This document shows positions 1 to 11,158 of a stretch of DNA of 64,000 nucleotides, in pieces. The notes beneath the pieces were generated by a model, which saw nothing but the letters and a program-made list of their open reading frames with translations, ran no database searches and was not told the origin of the DNA. The stretch comes from Posidonia oceanica. Lineage: Eukaryota > Streptophyta > Magnoliopsida > Alismatales > Posidoniaceae. The position numbers were made by a program, and so were the translations under genes. How positions within the stretch are numbered: position 1 is the first letter of the stretch; the number at the start of each line of letters is the position of its first letter. The stretch spans positions 70,620,001 through 70,684,000 of the forward strand of contig JAZBRS010000075.1 in NCBI GenBank assembly GCA_037176725.1, written 5' to 3'.

Positions 1-1381
1 CTAGGGATGAAGCCCTCAAGACTTCGGGGGCTTCTCTAATTACTCTGCCCATCTCCTTTGCTCCTTGGTCGGTCCACTCTAGTGCTGTCTTCACTCTCAA
101 AGACGAGGGCATGTGGATTCGACTGGAAGGGCTATCTCACCATTTGTGAAATGTCAATCTTTTTCATTCTATGGTCAAGGATTTTACCGAACTTTTGGAG
201 GTCGACCTTGGAATAGCGTAGGCTAAATTCTAAGGTTATGCCCGGATCAAAATAGCTTTGCACATGGGTAAGTCTCTCCCAGATATTAAGTATTTTACTT
301 TTGCTAGAAATGTGTATCCCATAAGATATTGTAGGAGTTGGGATATTTATTCCTCTAGCTCGTCTTCCTGGAGTCCTAGCCCTCCCACTTTCTCCATGGA
401 TTCGACTCCTCAGAGAGGGTTTCAGCGCCCCCATGGGAGATCTTTCAGGCACTCAAAGGACTGGAAAGGGGGATCTGGCAGTCAACCCCATAATAGGGGG
501 AAACGTGTTTGGAAACGGTTGGTTAATCCGGATAGGGGGGCTAATACTCAGCCCCTAGGCAAGATTGGGGCCTCTTCTGGTCGTCATCATTCTCAGTCTT
601 CCTGGAAGGAATCATCTAAGTCATGGGAGCCTTTTTCTGCCCCTCAGTTGGAGGAACCAATTCAGTCTTCTTTTTCCCTGCCTCTAGCTGATAAATCCCA
701 TCGTAATAGGGAGAAAGCTACCCAGTCTGAGCCCTTATGGGATCAGGGTCAGCCCTCCCCTCTTGTTCCTGGTGCTAGAATGGCTGCTAAAACCATCGAG
801 GTTTCTGGTTCTGCTCCCCTTCCTCCTCTCATTCAGGCCTCCAATGAGATTTTCCCTAATGCTGCCCAGAGAAAATCCGGATCGATGGTGGGAAAGGTAG
901 GAAGATCAACAAAGAAAAATTAAAGGCAATGCTTGCAGCTATTGACTGCTTTGAGGATGATGATATGGAGGAAGCAAACTTCGATCCTCCTGGTACTCAG
1001 CAAAACCCTTCTCCTTCTATTCCAGGTAGCTCTTGTGCCTCAGTTGTTAGAGATTCTTTGCAGTACTATTTGAGTCTAGTTGCTAGAAATAAAATTTCTC
1101 TACTTGATTATGACTCTGATGTATCTTCTGTCATTAGTGATTATTCTGCTTCTGCTAGATCTTCTGATTTTATTGACCTATCTGATATGAATGACAGTAT
1201 TTTTAGTTGGAAATCATATGATTGTTTTGCTCAGTTTTGTGGTAAATTAAGTATTAATCTTTGTGATCATAAGGAAATGGTAGACTTTCTTAATACCATC
1301 CGATCTCAACACTCTTTGCCTCCTGTGGATTTAGACACCAATAGGATCTTGATTGACCTTCTCGGAGGTCTATCGTTTTAA
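1..1381 (+). pseudogene. LINE copy A ORF1 (gag-like, DUF4283-type) remnant
   Basis: The N-terminal part (about 80-350) reads like the DUF4283 nucleic-acid-binding region of plant LINE ORF1, for example the stretch ARIKIALHMGKSLPDIKYF, but is broken by stops at 147-149 and near 220-235. A long Ser/Pro/Arg-rich linker follows in one frame to 923. The frame then shifts near 905-915, so the acidic C-terminal part (929-1381) lies in another frame. No intact zinc knuckle was seen. In related plant LINEs this protein packages the element RNA; here it is dead. The assignment rests on position upstream of the endonuclease and on weak similarity, so the family name is less sure than the LINE call. Confidence 0.7.
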
Positions 1382-1396
1382 AATCGGGTGGTTTTT

Positions 1397-4300
1397 ATGA
1401 TTATTCTGGCCTAAAACATTAGAGGATTGGGGAGCTGTCGTAAGCGCAGGGAAGTAAGGAATGTGGTTAGGAGATTTAAAGGTGACTTCCTCATACTTTG
1501 TGAAACTAAGCTGGTCTCCCCTTCCCCCGCTCTGCTGAGATCCATTGGTGGAGGGAGGCTTAACAGATGGGAGATCCTTCCCTCTCAATGCGCTTCTAGG
1601 GGTATAATTATAGGTTGGAATTCAGCCTTCTATGATAAAGTGGATTAGTGTCTTAGTTCATTTTCGCTTTCTGTTAAATTGATTAATTAGGTGGATAAAA
1701 TAGATTGGTGGCTGGCAGGTGTTTATGGACCCTGTGCAGCTCCTCTCAAACTTGATTTCTTGGCTGAATTACGCCATCTTCAGACAATGGTATCTTCCAA
1801 TTGGGTCATGAGAGGGGACTTTAATATTACTAGATTCTCTCACGAGCACTCGAGTAGAGCGCTAGTCTCCCCTATTATAACAGCGTTCAATAATTTCATT
1901 GTTTCAGCTGACCTTATTGATTTCTCTCCTAATATAATAATTGCCTTTATACTTGGTCTAATTTTCAAACTGCTTCTACCATGGTCAAGTTGGACAGATA
2001 TTTGGTCTCCCAGGGTTGGAAAGCACTCTTTCCCAGGTCGGTTTGTAATGAGAAGGCTAGAATCATTTCTGACCATATCTCGATTTGTTTGAATAATCAA
2101 CCTCCAGGTTGGGGTCTTTTTCCATTCAAATTTTACAAATCTTGGCTGTGCAAAGAGGACTTTGAAGAGTTTATTAAAAATTTACTTTCCAGATTCCCTA
2201 AGGGGGTCGAAACTATTCCTTCCTTGGTGGCCAAGCTCAAAATGACTAAGTTGGCTATTAAAGATTGGCTGCCAACTAGGAGGGTTGATCATCAGGTTAG
2301 ATTTGTTGAAATTAAAAATCAGGTCCAAGGGATAGACCTTTTGGTTGAAATGGGTGCTTTATCCCAGGCAGATCTTGATAGGAATTATCAACTTAGAATG
2401 GAACATTTTAATATCCTTCGTGAGCTCGAGATTTATTGGAAACAAAGATCAAGAATCCAATGGTTGAAGGCAGGTGATCTTAATACTGTTTTTTTCCATA
2501 AAATGGTTAACTTTAGGAGGAGGATTAATACTATTTCATCTCTATCAATTGATGGAGTCTTTTCGGAATCTTCTGTAGCTATTTCCTTTGAAATTGAAAA
2601 GTACTTCAGGAACCTATATAATAAACCTACCTCTCAGGCATTATCCCTCAATTGAGACCTCTTATTACCTGTCAAAATAATGGAGCCTGCTTCATTGGTG
2701 GCTCCTTTCTCTGAAGAAGAGATTAAAAAAAGTGTGGACTCCCTGCCAAGGGAGAAGTCACCTGGTCTGAATGGCTTTCCCTTATATTTTTTCCAGTACT
2801 TTTGGCAGAATATGAAGTCTGATATTATTGATTTTTTTGAATAATTTTTTCTGGCTAGTGATGTCAATACTCTCAAGTGTATTCATCAGACTTTTATTAC
2901 ATTGATCCCTAAAAAGGCACATGCTGAGAAAGTTCAAGATTTTAGACCCATTAGTCTACTTAATAGCAGTTACAAAATTATTTCCAAATGTCTTGCTAAT
3001 AGACTTTGTCTCATTCTTAATGATATTTTGGATGAGTCTCAAAGTGCTTTCCTCTCGGAGAGAAGTATTAGTGACTGTTTCTTAGTGGCTCAGGAAACAC
3101 TTCATTACATGAACTCTTCTCATTCACCCGGCTTGTTACTTAAGTTAGACTTTGAAAAAGCCTTTGATAATGTCAATTGGGAATTCTTACTCAAATCCTT
3201 AGCCGGTTTGGGCTGTGATATTACTTGGGTTAACTGGATAAAGATGTGCATCAGCTCTGTCAGGTTTTCTATTATAGTCAATGGTTCCCCTAAGGGCTTT
3301 TTTGGGACTTCTAATGGTTTAAGGCAAGGTGATCCTCTTTCCCCTCTATTATTTATTGTGGCTGCTCATGTCCTAAATAGAATGCTTGCCTTGGATGTGT
3401 CTAATAATCTCTTAAATGGTACCCAGTTTCCCAATGGAAGGCCTTAGGTTCTTAATATTCAATATGCGGATGACACTCTTATTTTCCTTACCCCTGAGGA
3501 GGAAGGAATCATCAATATCAAAAGAATCTTAGGATGTTTCCAAGCATGTTCTGGTCTGAAGATTAATTTTACCAAATCTTCTATTACTGGTTTTCATGTG
3601 TCAGATGACCAGGTCCAAAGATTTAGTACTATTCTTGGGTGAACTCCTTTAGCCTTGCCTGTGGTTTATTTGGAGTTACCTCTTCACCTCAAAAAAGCAA
3701 CATATAAGGACTGGGCACCGGTTTTAGATAAAATAACTGCTAAGTTGGAGTCTTGGAAAGCAAACTACCTTAGTAGGGGAGGAAGGCTTACCCTAATTAA
3801 CTCTGTGCTTTCAGCCATCCCTACTTACTATTTATTGGTATTGCATCTGCCCAAAAGGGTGGAAATCGCAATTGACCGAATCCGCAGGCGCTTCTTGTGG
3901 AAGAACTTCTCATCTACAAACTCAGGTTACTCATTAGTTAAATGGTAAAATATTTGTCGTAGTAAAGAGCAAGATGGACTTGGTATTATCAACCTTAGTA
4001 ACTTTAATCTAGCCCTTGAATGTAAACATTTGTGGAACCTTATGGGTAGCTCGCAGAGGCTTAAATGGCCCAGTTTAGTCCTTAGTAGGTACTACTCATT
4101 GAATAATCTTGGCTCTTTCCTTAACCTGGCTTCTAATGATTCTTCCCCATTCTGGCGGGAACTGAAGAAATGCTTTCCTGTTGTCAATATGCTTTCTTCT
4201 TTCTCTATTAGCAATGGGAAAAATACTATCTTCTAGGAGAATAAGTGGCTTAGAGATAGAACTCTGAAACATGAGTGGCCTTTTCTATACTCCTTAACTC

Positions 4301-5054
4301 GAAAAAAGAAATCCTCTGTTGAAACCTTATTTTTGAATTATGCTGATAAGCAGCTAGACATTTTTGCTGTGAACAATGAGTCCTTACTTGCCTTCCATTC
4401 TTCGAATGAATTACATGAGTTTATAGAATGTATGGAATCTTTGCAGCTTCAATTGGGAACTGACAAAGTGGATTGGTTACTATCTCCTAATAAGGCTTTT
4501 TCTGTTAAAAGTTGCTATAATTTTCTCAATGATAGGGGCCTGCGATCCAGGTTTTCAGCAGACATTTGGAAGGTTGTTGCCCCTTTAAAAATTAAGATCT
4601 TTGTTTGGTTGACAATTTATGACAAAACCTTATCTAGAGAAAACCTAGGTAAGCGTGGGTGGTCTGGGCCTCAATGCTGTGAGATGTGTGGTCACAGGTT
4701 GGAATCTAATTGCCACATCTTTCTGCACTGCCCTTCTGCTGTCTGCATATGGGAGTTCTTTCTTTCTAATTCGAGCAGTCTTTTGGAGTCTCGTATTTCA
4801 GAAGTATTCTCTTTATACTCCTTTTCTAAATACAATGTTTCTCGACAATGCTGGTGTATTTTGGTTTTTGTCATTCTTTGGACTATTTGGAATAACAGGG
4901 ATGCTGTAATCTTCAGGAATTCAAGTTTCAATTTAGCTTCCTCTTTCTTCCATATTTTTCACTTGGCTTCATTGTGTGTTGGTAACCTTTTAGGCGGGCA
5001 AGCTGTGGCGACATCTTCTGCTACTCAAGCTATTCAGAAAATGCAGCAGGATTA
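1397..5054 (+). pseudogene. LINE copy A ORF2 (endonuclease-reverse transcriptase) pseudogene
   Basis: The endonuclease part shows the APE landmarks in order: NIRG at about 1415, CETK near 1500, GVYGP near 1720 and GDFN near 1818. The reverse transcriptase follows, with FRPISLLN at about 2940, LDFEKAFDNVNW near 3150, GLRQGDPLSPLLF near 3320 and the catalytic YADD at 3463-3474. The C-terminal region (about 4600-4760) has the zf-RVT pattern CEMCGH...ESNCHIFLHC. Stops or shifts near 1406, 1648, 1950-1985, 2655, 2842, 3447, 3640, 3946 and 4236 break it into pieces, so target-primed reverse transcription from this copy is impossible. Domain order and motif spacing make the identity secure. Confidence 0.92.
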
Positions 5055-5438
5055 GGACTCCTCCCAGATTGTGTAGATCAACTCCACCAAGACTGAGGCG
5101 GTGTCGAATGATCCTATAATTATCTCTGATGTCCCAGATTTGGACCCTCTTGTTCCAGATACGGCGAACATTTGATTTGGATTGTAATATTAATATTTTT
5201 ACTCTTGATATACTTTGTATTTGGGTCTGTTTGGGTGGCAGCCAATATCTCTTTTTGGTGACAACTATCTATAATTTCCTCTCTTATTTTAGGTTTTGGT
5301 AGATTGATGAGTTCTTTGGTAGTCAATCTTAGATTAACAATATATAATTTTGTACTATGTTTCTTATTTACTTGACTGTAGTACTCATAGCCAAGTATAT
5401 TTCAATCAATAAATATTAACCGTTTAAAAAAAAAAAAA

Positions 5439-6565
5439 CCCAACGAAAGGAAAGGCAGAAGAAAGTAGTACCTGTAAAATGCTTGGTGATTCAAGGACAA
5501 ACTTGGTAATTTCCGCGATTCATGCGTGCATACCTGTAAGATGCTTTCTTATGTCAAAGGATGACGTAAGCGTTATCTTCAGTCGGTCCAGAAACCGACA
5601 GTTACCAGAAAAGGCAGATACGTATGTTTTCATTGGAGCAATGAAATCTTTTCAGCGAAAGAGCCCTCAAATAACCCGCAACGCAGCATGCATTTGTTTT
5701 TCCTAGCCATATAAAATGTTGGAACCGATCATAAATTCGTTAATGCTACTGTTGTAAATATGGAAAGCTTCCCTTTTCTTAATGAAGATTGTTTTTTTTT
5801 TTTTTTTTTGCTAACGGTAGGTAAGTAGCAGATATATAAAGATTGTCTTCTTCAATTAATCTCAGTACAAAAAGGCATGCATTCATTAGATATTCCATTT
5901 TGTTTTCTCAAGAAGAAGGCCTTCCTTTTTATTGCAATTTTAACTGGGTGTTTTCCCTCCTAAATCTTTTAGAAAAGACCAAAATTAGCTTTGAAATAAA
6001 ATCCATTTTAGCCAAAGGAAATACACAACTCGTTTGTTAGTAAAACGTTCGCGTTGATATTCTTGATTGCCAACTTCATGATTCTCCATCTTCTGGAATC
6101 GTTTCCCATTTATATTCTTGATTGCCAACTTAATGATTCTCCATCTTCTGGAATAACATTCAGAAAAATATTAAGTTTCCAATTTTGACTTATTGGACTT
6201 GATATGTTGATGCCATATGGTAAAAGAAGTGTAGTGTATCGTGAATTGCATGGTGAGCCATAGTGTTGGTGCTGAGGCCTTGAGGCCCAATCTAGTTGGG
6301 TACAAGAAGAGAGATATTTCCAAATAAATAAAAGCACAGCTTGTTTTTGCTGAAAGGCTACGCTTTGATTTTGGAGGGAAATGCCTTGTGATTTGGTAGG
6401 AGCTTGTTAAAAATAGGTACGCCCATTAGGATTCAAACCTACAACTTATGCTTTCAATGATTGGTACAGCCTGAACCTTGCATTATCTTCTGCAGCATGA
6501 GAAGTGGTGTTGCATGCATATGGCCTGAGATGGTAATTTATAAATTCTTTAAAAAAAATTAAAAT
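5439..6565. other. Intergenic, no gene seen
   Basis: No reading frame with recognisable domains lies between the LINE A tail and the CACTA-like remnant. The only structure seen is a short poly-T insertion at 5793. A direct repeat of about 40 bases, starting with the words for 'tattcttgattgccaactt', occurs near 6058 and 6113. Confidence 0.5.
5793..5838 (-). mobile_element. Tiny 5'-truncated retro-insertion (poly-A tail plus ~28 bp)
   Basis: A run of 17 Ts followed by about 28 bases is flanked on both sides by the 8-bp repeat aagattgt (5785-5792 and 5839-5846). Read on the minus strand, the insert ends ctaccgttagc plus poly-A. This resembles the 3' UTR end of the local LINE family (compare copy E at 47588 and copy D at 57407). 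It fits a drastically 5'-truncated target-primed insertion. It is short, so chance cannot be excluded. Confidence 0.4.
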
Positions 6566-6731
6566 TAATACCGACGGATAACCTATTTTATCGACTGAAT
6601 TTTCGATAAATCCGTCGCTAAATAAGGTTAGCGAAACCTCCTATAACTACGGATAAATGACTATAGATTTCTAACTTACCGACGAAAATCCGTTGGTAAA
6701 TCTGTCAGTAAAAAAGACTTTTGTTGTAGCG
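6566..6731. mobile_element. CACTA-like (En/Spm) terminal remnant
   Basis: This AT-rich stretch is packed with variants of the subterminal word ccgacgga / tccgtcggt in both orientations. It ends in tttgttgtagcg, which on the other strand reads cgctacaacaaa, one base away from the CACTACAACAAA-type terminus of plant CACTA elements. No transposase or opposite terminus was found, so this is at most one end of an element. Confidence 0.45.
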
Positions 6732-7236
6732 GATTCAAGGGTCAATCGTCCGAATACGAAAATCAAATAATCGGACATGCCCATACAGTCGTATATTCTC
6801 CCACTATTTATACCTAAACCTGATTACTGAGAAGACTAATCACTCTTTAATGTTCTTTTTTGTTCTACACGTTCTTTCTCATCTCTTTGTTACGTTTGTG
6901 AGGCCGGTTGTGACCATGATCACGTTTGTTTTCGGTTGTGCTGCAATGGTGCTTGAAGCAAACATACGTGAAAGAGTTTTACGTAGCTGGATGCAAGTTT
7001 GAAGGAGGAGAGGTTAAGCTAAGGTCAGTAACCATTACGGCTGAATTCAATTAGTACTACTGTATTATTAGGGAGTAGAAGATTTTTCAGTGGAATTACT
7101 GGATATCAGAAGATACTCTGATAGTTTGTTTTGATTGGAATTAGCTAACCTGCTAGATGAAATGAATGATTTGTTTCATAGGAGGGAGCTAACTACAACA
7201 GCGAAAGGCATTACCCAGGGAGAAACAATCTCCCAC

Positions 7237-9496
7237 TCATCCACCAGAGACCACCTCCTTGGCCGCCATCAGGCCTGCCTCATCTAAATGCCAACGGTGG
7301 TGGTTGTTCCACGACTGATTATCAGCAGCAGTTGTCAGCATTGGCCACCAGTGCTGTAGCCTCTGCATCCTCGACGAACGGATCATCGACTTGGTCTGCT
7401 GCCTTAGCACACTATTGACAGCTTTGAGGTAGTTACCAGAATCGTGGTCACGTAGAATTGTGCCATCAGAACCATATGCCTTGCGATCACTCAACGTCTC
7501 AAGGGGATGAGGGTTATTGAGGAAAGCCTTCAGAGCATTGCCCAATGCTCCATTGGCTTTGTCCAATGCATAGAGGCTGCTTCCAGCAGGAAGGAAAGGG
7601 TGAGATGGGGAAGACTTCTCGTCCGGCTGGAGTACAAATAACTGCCCCAATGGAGAATACAGCATTTTCTGCACCAAAGATAAAAATTTGGAAATGTTAA
7701 ATACTATTTAGTCTGATGCTAACTATCAAACTATTCGATGCAGTAATGAAAGACTCAAAGACCTCGTTGTTTAGGCAAGGATGAGACCGGAATGTGCCAT
7801 TCAAACGTTTCAGTATCTGAGAGACATGATTCGGATAATTGCAGGAGAAAGCCCTAGGTACGATATCTCTGTGCATCATCACCGAGAAGACCTGCTCCTC
7901 CTCAAAGCTCAATTCCTCCAGAACTCTATGACCACCACAAAATATATAAGGTGATCCAAATGTCACCACAGGGAGCAACTTGGACCGGTCCACTACGCCT
8001 CGAGCAAGGAGCATTAGGTTGATCAGAAGGGAGAGGCTGCCTCCAAGAGAATGGCCAGTGAACCGGAATTTGGCACTGTCGCCATACCGTTCAAGATGAC
8101 TAATGATCTCTGGCAGGAATTGGTCATATATTCCCTTTGCTGCCTCGTAGATCCCTCTATGGACCAGAGAATTTGTTTCCTGCATCCCATTATTGGTTTC
8201 AGACAGCCAATTCAAATCAAATTGTTGCAACCTGGAGAAGGTGGGTAACCAAACCTCGAATTTGGTTGGTTCGAAGAAGAGGTTTGCTTGCCATGATGCC
8301 AATGAATCTGAACCCTGTCAATTCAACAAACACCATGCTGCACTAATTAGTCACGACTTCTTAATGGCAGAGTTCTGATTTAGGATACGAGTGATTAAGA
8401 AATTGAAGCACCTGGATGACAAAGCATCGGGTGCATGTACTGTGATTATCGCAGATGAACCACTCGCACGGGGACGAATGCAGCGAGCGGAGATCGTTTG
8501 CTGCCTCCTGCTTTGCCTCTTCTTTGACCGCTACAACCGCCGTCATTGTCGATGCTGCCATGCAAGCAGCCACCTCCGACTTGTATATCCTCCCTGGAGG
8601 AGGGACTGGTTCATGATGTTCGCCGCGAAATGAGAGGAATCCTTTGGCTTGAGAGTGGACATAGGAGGCAGCAGATGCTGCAATCTGATGCGCCACAGAC
8701 GGCCGGATTCGACGCTTCCTCAAAGGTTTTTTGGTTGGAGCAGCTTGACAAGAGTCAGCCTCGAGCTTGTTTATAATCGTTACCCCCTCAAACTTCTTCT
8801 CTAATGACGAAGTCACCCAATCAAGATTGTAATACCTTTTAAGGTCATCTGCCTGGAATTGAAAGAAAGTGATACAGACTTGCATCAGTTTTTTCTCGAA
8901 TGCCATCGATTTGAGTAAGTATAATGAGCCAAATTCAATACCTTGAGCTCGGGGATCACGTACGCCATGTTGCAAAGGAAAGCGAGCTGAGAGAAGAGCT
9001 TAGTGGTCGTCCATGGCACCTCCACAAGGTACTTGGAGAAAGAACCCTCGTCGAACACCTCCATCTCCCTCTCGTCTCTAACCTCAACCTCATCGTAGCT
9101 TACGTCGCAATGACCATGGTAATCCTCCACCACCTTCTCTGCTCCATCCGCTTCCCTCAGCTGCCGGTCCCTCCACTGCTGCCTCAACTCCAGAAGCCTC
9201 TCTACCCAATTTACCCTCACCCGCTTCCTCGACTCCATAAACGCCACTTCCTCTTCGTCAAGATCGCCCTCGTCCAGCTCGAGAAACCGCATTCCCTTCT
9301 CGGTGTCCACGACGGAGCCGGAAAGGGGGAAGATACCTATGGAGCAGCTGGTTTTGAGCTTCGTCGAATTGGCATAAGCGGATTTCGAATGATCAAGAGA
9401 GTACCGGAGTGCGGGGGCGGACGATGACCTCCTCATCCCAATTGAGTTACACCGGAGCTCGCCTCCTGACGACAATCTCACGGAGGCACACGCCAT
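7237..9496 (-). CDS. PLIP: Plastid class-3 lipase / phospholipase A1 (PLIP family)
   Basis: PLIP enzymes are plastid phospholipase A1s that release polyunsaturated acyl chains from thylakoid lipids such as phosphatidylglycerol. Proposed exons are 9496-8942, 8852-8412, 8314-8255, 8179-7763 and 7668-7237, giving about 634 residues, close to the family size. The N-terminus is Ser/Arg-rich (RRSSSAP), like a transit peptide. The lipase-3 core holds the nucleophile elbow GHSLGG (Ser about residue 396). The catalytic Asp is probably in HRDIVPR, 61 residues later, and the His probably in RDHD near the C-terminus. I start at the ATG at 9496 ([10 protein letters not shown]); an upstream ATG at 9574 in the same frame looks like 5' UTR. 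The 75-bp piece 8254-8180 has gt..ag ends and no stop, so it could be retained. Family placement is confident; which of PLIP1-3 it matches is not resolved. Confidence 0.9.
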
Positions 9497-11158
9497 GATC
9501 TGCCCCTGCCCTCGGAATCCTTTCTTCAATCCAAATGGCGATAGTTGACGAGCTGTGAAAACCAAACCACCCAAGAGAAAAAACCAGGGAATAAATTAAG
9601 TATTAATTCCACCACTCTATGGGTTGTTGAACCAGAAACGTACGAGCACGTCCCATTGAATTGATTGGGGAATTAGATGAAAAAACAAATGCAAAAGCAA
9701 GGAAATGCAGCTGGGGAAATCGTGTGGGGTTCCTCATTTACCGGTGAAGAGAGGTGGCGGTTGTTCATCTCCCTGGCTTCTCCATCACATCCAAAAAGAA
9801 TCACCATCTCCCCTGTCGCCATTAATCTAATAAAACACAAGCTTTGTTACAAAAAAAAAAAAAAAAAAGCACAGGCCTTACGCGCACGGCGTTCATAAAC
9901 AACTACCAATGATTTAATCTAACAAAAAATAAACTACCATCGCACAAGAAACTCAAATCTAGAAACTGGGTTATGACACAATCACAAGAATGTACCTGAG
10001 GAAGGCAAGAGGATCTGTTGAGTGGTAATGACAAATGGGTCGTCTTCCACGATCTAGAACAGGATCTATACCATTCAGATTATGGATCCAGAAGCAGGTG
10101 GAGCGTTGATGCTTGAATGAATCCCTCCCAAGCAAAGCAAACGCTTTCGGCTAATTAAACAACAGCTGGCCCACATTCAAGGTCCACGCTAGATTTTTTT
10201 TTTCTTTCTTTTTTAGAGAACATACCCATCACAAGAGAGAAAGAGAACATGGGGTTTTCAAGGTTGCATGAGAAGAACACACTCTTTTTCTCTCATCACA
10301 GTGTGTGGCGTCCGGTGGCCGGTGGTTCTGGAACTACAACGGTTACAGAAAGTGAGAGAATGCCAGCGGGAAGACGGCGGAATCCCTTCACGTGAAAGGA
10401 GCAAATCGCAATATGACCAAAACGACCTCCTTTACATATCTTAATTCTAATCACTAAACAAAAGATTGATTCCTTGGCTTTTCGAGAGATCACATAATCT
10501 AGATGCTCTTGTAGATTACCACTTAAATAGATTCCCTGCGGCAAGGGCAGTTTGGCCAGTTCGTGGGTGTGTATATTTCTCATTGAATGTGAGGAAAAGA
10601 ATCAAAGACATGCATGCAGCATCAGCAAACCTCTGGTGCCACGAGGTTGATGGTGTCTTGGGAGTCGGTGCAACTGAAAAGTCTTTGGTCTAGTTCCATC
10701 AATCGATACGGACTAAGTGCTCCAGGTGGCAGGGCAGACTTTCATTAACAATGACACGGCGAAATTTGCACCCCTACATTGCCTGCCATGCCAGTGCCAG
10801 ATATTGGGAACGGGCTTCGGTGTCTTAACTGTGGACTTTGACTCCTTGGGTGTATCTTGACCTGGCCCATGCACCAACACCTTTGAGTTGTGACCTGTCT
10901 GTTTTTCTGTCCTGCATCCAAAGTCCAAGCCAGTATTTCGCCAATATAGATGCTACAGCTTACATCAAGCAGAAAAGAGCTAATAACTTTATGATGATAA
11001 GAATAGATTGATCCAAAAACCAAGATCATGTATACATCTGCGCGTTTCCTTCATGAAGAAAATGGCTTGCAATTATAAGAAGTACATATCTTTTGTGGTG
11101 TTAAATACACTTGATTTTAGCAGGAAAAATTCGGGGAACGATTTGATGATGATTCAGG
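9497..11158. other. Intergenic between lipase 5' side and helicase 3' side
   Basis: This region holds the lipase promoter/5' UTR side and the helicase 3' flank. An 18-base A run lies at about 9850-9868. Short open frames on both strands show no domain. No clear TATA box was placed for the lipase. Confidence 0.5.

Larger units (their letters stand above)
1..5438 (+). mobile_element. LINE (L1-type non-LTR retrotransposon), copy A, degenerate
   Basis: The element is read on the plus strand as ORF1 remnants, then an APE-type endonuclease, a reverse transcriptase and a C-terminal zinc-binding (zf-RVT) region. It ends in a short AT-rich 3' UTR and a 13-base A run at 5426-5438. Its 5' end lies outside the window, so the upstream target duplication cannot be checked. 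In-frame stops and several frameshifts show it can no longer encode its own proteins. Its 3' half closely resembles copy D (57.4-59.7 kb, minus strand), down to the shared 3' UTR just before the tail. This is the longest of the five LINE copies here and serves as the reference for the others. Confidence 0.93.

Noticed and set aside
8924..9427. A 167-codon plus-strand frame over lipase exon 1
   Set aside because: Antisense shadow of a GC-rich exon; the minus-strand reading has the conserved PLIP sequence and splice sites.
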